A DNA stretch of 64,000 bases, taken from assembly GCA_934725085.1 (NCBI GenBank), contig CAKVAL010000001.1, forward strand, positions 127,241 to 191,240, given 5' to 3'. Below, in pieces: positions 60,998 to 64,000 of this stretch. The notes under the pieces are model-generated. The model made no database searches, was not told the origin of the DNA, and was given only the letters and a program-made list of their open reading frames with translations. Both the position numbers and the translations under genes were made by a program. The DNA is from an uncultured Erysipelotrichaceae bacterium (GTDB lineage Bacteria; Bacillota_I; Bacilli_A; Erysipelotrichales; Erysipelotrichaceae). Position 1 is the first letter of the stretch; each line of letters starts with the position of its first letter.

Positions 60998-62170
60998 ATG
61001 GCAGAGGTTGTATTAAAAAATATTAAGAAGGTTTATCCTCTTCAAGAAAATAAAAAGGGATTGTTTGGTAAGAAAAAGGAAACAAGCAAGAAGTCTACTA
61101 ATCTTCAAATTACAGATGAGGGTGTAGTAGCTGTTCAAGATTTCAATATCGATATTAAGGATAATGAATTCATCGTTCTTGTTGGTCCATCAGGTTGTGG
61201 TAAGTCTACTACGCTTAGAATGGTTGCGGGTCTTGAAGATATTTCAGGTGGTGAACTTTATATTGATGGTAGATTGTGTAATGATATTGAACCTAAGGAT
61301 AGAGATATCGCAATGGTTTTCCAATCTTATGCCCTTTATCCACATTTAACTGTTTATGATAATATTGCGTTCCCACTAAAGATAGCTAAGGTTCCAAAAG
61401 AGGAAATCGATAAGAAGGTAAGGGATGCTGCTGAGACTCTAGATATTACTCAATACTTAGATCGTAAGCCAAAGAACTTGTCAGGTGGTCAAAGACAAAG
61501 AGTTGCCATCGGTAGAGCTATTGTAAGAAATCCTAAGGTATTATTGATGGATGAACCTCTATCAAACTTGGATGCTAAATTAAGAAACCAAATGAGAGCT
61601 GAGATTATTAAGTTAAGACAAAAGATCGATACTACTTTCATTTATGTAACTCATGACCAAGTAGAGGCTATGACTCTTGGTGATAGAATTGTTGTTATGA
61701 AGGATGGCTTTGTTCAACAAATCGGTACCCCTCAGGAAGTATTTGATCATCCAGCTAACTTGTTCGTTTCTGGTTTCATTGGTACTCCTCAAATGAACTA
61801 CTTTGATGCAAAGTTAGTTATTAAGAATGGTACTTATTTTGTAGATGTAGATGATCAAGAATTTGAATTGTCTAAGGAAAAACAAGATAGACTTAAGGCT
61901 AAGGGTGTTAAGGAACAAGATATTACTCTTGGTGTAAGACCAGATCATATGGTTTTAGCTGATAAGGGTATTAAGGCTAAGGTTGATGTTAGTGAACTTA
62001 TGGGTACATCTGTTCATCTACATGTAACTGCACTAGGTAGAGATGTTATCGCCATTGTTCCTACAGAGGGTAGAAAGGTTGAATTGGCTGGTCAAGAAAT
62101 TCATTTAACTTTCTCAGGCAATGTAGCTAACTTATTCTCTAAGGAAGATGAGAAGAATCTAGAATATTAA
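60998..62170 (+). CDS. MsmX/UgpC-type sugar ABC transporter ATPase
   Basis: 390 residues. Walker A GPSGCGKST at 63-71, Q-loop FQSYALYPHLT, signature LSGGQRQR, Walker B VLLMDEPLSNLDAKLR and H-loop VTHDQ give the MalK/UgpC class. The C-terminal TOBE region (VTLGVRPDHM...) is present. Residues 16-44 are a lysine-rich insert (QENKKGLFGKKKETS) between the first two strands, absent from E. coli MalK but seen in some gut Bacillota, where it may recognise several permeases. It energises the transporter encoded upstream. Two-base gap after malQ. This is the only CDS in the window for such an ATPase. Confidence 0.92.
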   Translation: MAEVVLKNIKKVYPLQENKKGLFGKKKETSKKSTNLQITDEGVVAVQDFNIDIKDNEFIVLVGPSGCGKSTTLRMVAGLEDISGGELYIDGRLCNDIEPKDRDIAMVFQSYALYPHLTVYDNIAFPLKIAKVPKEEIDKKVRDAAETLDITQYLDRKPKNLSGGQRQRVAIGRAIVRNPKVLLMDEPLSNLDAKLRNQMRAEIIKLRQKIDTTFIYVTHDQVEAMTLGDRIVVMKDGFVQQIGTPQEVFDHPANLFVSGFIGTPQMNYFDAKLVIKNGTYFVDVDDQEFELSKEKQDRLKAKGVKEQDITLGVRPDHMVLADKGIKAKVDVSELMGTSVHLHVTALGRDVIAIVPTEGRKVELAGQEIHLTFSGNVANLFSKEDEKNLEY

Positions 62171-62180
62171 TAAAAGATTT

Positions 62181-62236
62181 AACTGAGCTTGAAGGGCTAA
62201 TTTGAGAAATCAAAGAAGCTTAAAAGCTCAGTTTTA
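62181..62236 (+). terminator. terminator of the maltodextrin operon
   Basis: AACTGAGCTT (62181-62190) pairs with AAGCTCAGTT (62224-62233), followed by TTAATAC. An inner hairpin, TTTGA-GAAA-TCAAA, lies at 62201-62214. The branched shape is unusual, but the outer ten pairs are perfect. Confidence 0.7.
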
Positions 62237-62350
62237 ATACTTTTATTCAGTAAGTCCGTTATATGGTACAAGCAATTTAAAAGCTAGCTTAAAAATAAGG
62301 GTTAAATGTAAAGTATGTGCAAAACAGATTGTTGATATAAAAATTTCTAC

Positions 62351-62379
62351 TTGTAATTTATTTTAATTTTTAATAATAT
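62351..62379 (+). promoter_or_regulatory. promoter TTGTAA-17-TAATAT for the potD leader
   Basis: TTGTAA at 62351-62356, a 17-base spacer and TAATAT at 62374-62379. The expected start is near 62386, a few bases before the first strand of the structured leader. The 110 bases between the previous terminator and this promoter show nothing further. Confidence 0.5.
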
Positions 62380-62393
62380 AAAAACGTTGCAAA

Positions 62394-62568
62394 TCTGTAA
62401 CAGAATTTTGACCGCTAAGAAATGCGCTAAGGCTACGGAATGCCGGGTCAAAGACCGAGACTTGTTTAGGAGACAAGAACCATGTTTAGTGGAACATGGA
62501 AGGGTTTCACCCTTATTGACGATGTATTTATATACTTTGAATCAATAAGAAGCGATTTCTGTTGCAGG
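62394..62568 (+). ncRNA. structured multibranch leader RNA upstream of potD, class not recognised
   Basis: The outer helix pairs 62394-62405 with 62557-62568 (12 pairs, including U-G). Inside are a helix TTTGACC (62407-62413) with GGTCAAA (62446-62452), hairpin CTTGT/ACAAG (62461-62477), hairpin CCATGTT/AACATGG (62480-62499), hairpin AAGGGT/ACCCTT (62500-62514) and hairpin ATTGA/TCAAT (62515-62546). The two middle hairpins share a TTTAG loop motif and CGCTAAG repeats at 62413 and 62425. About 175 bases, starting at the predicted transcript start and followed by an intrinsic terminator, the layout of a riboswitch. I checked it by memory against lysine, M-box, SAM, cobalamin, glycine, guanidine, c-di-GMP and c-di-AMP consensus sequences without a match. 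Downstream genes suggest a polyamine-related signal, which is inference. Confidence 0.7.
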
Positions 62569-62596
62569 AAGGACTTACTACTTTTTTTCGATTGAT

Positions 62597-62626
62597 AGAC
62601 AGGTATATAAATGCCTGTCTTTTTTA
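62597..62626 (+). terminator. leader terminator before potD
   Basis: GACAGGTAT (62598-62606), loop ATAA, ATGCCTGTC (62611-62619), then TTTTTT to 62625. Nine pairs with one G-U plus a clean T-run. It ends 21 bases before the potD start, so transcription must be allowed past it. An antiterminator partner was not found by eye. Confidence 0.88.
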
Positions 62627-62646
62627 TGAATTGGGAGGGAGTATTA

Positions 62647-63729
62647 ATGAAAAAGATAATTGTTTTTGCGCTAGCATTATTGTGTTTGGTTGGTTGTTCT
62701 GATTCTAAGACAACAGTTGATGATGATCCAATTGAAAAGTATGGAAGTGATGTACTTAATGTTTTCAACTGGGGTGAGTATATTGGTGAGGATGTAATCG
62801 CAAATTTTGAAGAAGAATATGGTGTTAAGGTTAACTATTCTATGTTTGATTCAAATGAGATTTTATATACAAAGTTATTAAGTGGTACTTCTTATGATGT
62901 TATAGTGCCTAGTGACTATATGATTGAAAGATTAATGGAAGAAGATATGTTACAACCATTGGATTATAGCTATATGACTAATTTAGATGATTTAGATCCA
63001 GGCGTTGTAGCTTTAAGAGACGAGTATGATCCAGATGGTGTATATTCTATGCCTTATTTCTGGGGTTCTGTTGGTCTTGTTTATAATAAGAAGAATGTTG
63101 ATGTTAATAAGCTTGAGGAATTAGGCTGGAATATTTTAAAGGATACAGAATATGCCGATAGAATCTTCATGTATGATTCTGAGAGAGATTCTTTCATGGT
63201 AGCTTTAAAGGCTTTAGGCTATTCTATGAATACTGATAATATGGATGAGATTAATGAGGCTTATGAATGGTTATGTGAACTACATGATACAATGCATCCA
63301 GCTTATGTAACTGATGAAGTAAATGATGCGATGATTAATAATGAAAAGGATATTGCGGTAGTTTACAGTGGTGCAGCTGCTTATATCATTTCTCAAAATG
63401 AGGATATGGGTTACTATATGCCAAAAGAGGGTACTAATGTTTGGACTGATTCTATGGTTATTCCAGCTAACGCTAAGAATCCAAAGTTGGCTAATGAATT
63501 CATTAATTTCATGTTGAATTATGATGAGGCTATGGATAGTTCAATTGCGGTTGGTTATACTTCAGCTAATAAGAAGGTTGTTGAGACTTTATCTTCTGAG
63601 GGTGAATTATATGATGGTAATGAAGCTTATTCTTTTGATGCTTCTAATCCTAAGAATGAAGTGTTTAAGCATAATGATACTTTAAAGAAAGTATTGTCTG
63701 ATATGTGGGTTCGTATCAAGGTTAGATAA
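62647..63729 (+). CDS. potD: spermidine/putrescine-binding lipoprotein
   Basis: 360 residues from the ATG at 62647, chosen because GGAGGGAG at 62634-62641 precedes it; an in-frame upstream ATG at 62611 lies in the terminator. MKKIIVFALALLCLVGCSDS is a lipoprotein signal with Cys17. The mature part has VLNVFNWGEYIGEDVI, YDVIVPSDYMIERLM, SMPYFWGSVGLVYN and GYTSANKKV, diagnostic of PotD proteins (acidic and Trp residues line the polyamine site). Usually encoded with potABC; here it is alone and followed directly by aguB (TAATG). Permeases may lie beyond the window or elsewhere. Confidence 0.92.
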   Translation: MKKIIVFALALLCLVGCSDSKTTVDDDPIEKYGSDVLNVFNWGEYIGEDVIANFEEEYGVKVNYSMFDSNEILYTKLLSGTSYDVIVPSDYMIERLMEEDMLQPLDYSYMTNLDDLDPGVVALRDEYDPDGVYSMPYFWGSVGLVYNKKNVDVNKLEELGWNILKDTEYADRIFMYDSERDSFMVALKALGYSMNTDNMDEINEAYEWLCELHDTMHPAYVTDEVNDAMINNEKDIAVVYSGAAAYIISQNEDMGYYMPKEGTNVWTDSMVIPANAKNPKLANEFINFMLNYDEAMDSSIAVGYTSANKKVVETLSSEGELYDGNEAYSFDASNPKNEVFKHNDTLKKVLSDMWVRIKVR

Positions 63730-64000
63730 TGAGAAAAGTTAAGGTATCAGCTATTCAGATACAGGTTTCAAATTGTTTAGAAGATAATTTAAACAAGGTT
63801 GAGGCAAAGATAAGAGAAGCAGCTAGAAATGGCGCGAATATCATCTTGTTGCCAGAACTTTTTGAGAGACAGTATTTCTGTCAAGAAAGAAGATATGAGT
63901 ATTATGCTTATGCTAAGGAAACTTTAGATAATGACGCTGTTAAGATGGCTCTTGAATTATCTAGGGAATTAAATATTTTGATTCTTGTGAGTTTCTATGA
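63729..64000 (+). CDS. aguB: N-carbamoylputrescine amidase, N-terminal part (3' end outside window)
   Basis: The first 90 residues are visible. RKVKVSAIQIQ opens a nitrilase-superfamily fold, NGANIILLPELFERQYFCQ gives the catalytic Glu of LPELFE, and the FERQYFCQ block is typical of AguB/N-carbamoylputrescine amidase. It hydrolyses N-carbamoylputrescine to putrescine, CO2 and ammonia, the last step of the agmatine route. The start shares a base with the potD stop. Catalytic Lys and Cys lie beyond the window. Confidence 0.88.
   Translation, partial: MRKVKVSAIQIQVSNCLEDNLNKVEAKIREAARNGANIILLPELFERQYFCQERRYEYYAYAKETLDNDAVKMALELSRELNILILVSFY

Noticed and set aside
62249..62579. Nine-base complement AGTAAGTCC (62249-62257) with GGACTTACT (62571-62579) around the potD leader
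   Set aside because: The first copy lies upstream of the predicted transcript start, and a match of this length is expected by chance at a fair rate over these distances.
62580..62590. T7 run as a first terminator tail in the potD leader
   Set aside because: No compact hairpin directly precedes it; the outer helix end is 14 bases upstream. The terminator at 62598-62625 is far better.

Overview
The window is AT-rich DNA of a low-GC Gram-positive (Bacillota) bacterium. The evidence is the gene families present: Mini-RNase III, a T-box leader, MsmX/UgpC-type ATPase, LytR-CpsA-Psr protein, lipoproteins with short Firmicute-like signal peptides, and strong AGGAG ribosome sites inside operons. TGA is used as a normal stop, so this is not a Mycoplasma-type code. 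Placement near the Erysipelotrichia is an inference from overall gene style only. No tRNA, rRNA, insertion sequence or CRISPR array was seen.

Region 1 (1-40,100) is a large surface-polysaccharide locus. It encodes nucleotide-sugar enzymes (RmlA, RmlB, a WecE/RffA-type aminotransferase, a UDP-glucose dehydrogenase, UDP-galactopyranose mutase), about nine glycosyltransferases, several polytopic GT-C-like membrane proteins, an O-antigen-ligase-like protein cut by the window edge, two MBOAT plus SGNH-like O-acylation pairs, an acyltransferase 3, a lipid kinase, an LCP attachment protein with PASTA domains and a proline-rich tail, and a GH9 lipoprotein. RmlA, RmlB and the aminotransferase together predict dTDP-Fuc4N, while UDP-GlcA and UDP-Galf are the other precursors whose enzymes are seen. 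The dehydrogenase carries an N-terminal helix-turn-helix domain. Three large membrane-protein genes and a four-gene block lie on the minus strand.

Region 2 (40,200-50,290) has a membrane-anchored HTH/RCC1-like protein, a GYF-like small protein, cysS, mrnC, a DUF4143 ATPase divergent from an AbiE-like pair (regulator intact, nucleotidyltransferase broken by an in-frame TAA), rlmB, a GH13 alpha-glucosidase and a YbaK deacylase. The ATPase/AbiE divergent intergene holds three 16-bp repeats at exact 33-bp spacing and a second family of palindromic boxes.

Region 3 (50,290-56,160) is a T-box (apparent UGG specifier, tryptophan) controlling a three-gene ABC transporter, then rho, which diverges from a three-gene operon at a 12-bp palindrome that can provide the -10 box to both directions.

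Region 4 (56,160-62,240) is a maltodextrin-type operon: binding protein, two permeases, 4-alpha-glucanotransferase and ATPase, with a LacI/CcpA-type operator and two hairpins after the binding-protein gene. Region 5 (62,240-64,000) is a long structured leader RNA ending in an intrinsic terminator, followed by potD and the start of aguB (polyamine uptake and putrescine synthesis).

Two window-wide observations stand out. Nine or so genes that start transcription units have TATAAT-like boxes 6-9 bases before the start codon and no Shine-Dalgarno sequence, which predicts leaderless transcripts, while operon-internal genes have normal ribosome sites. The potD-aguB leader folds by eye into a closed multibranch structure that I could not assign to any riboswitch class I know.
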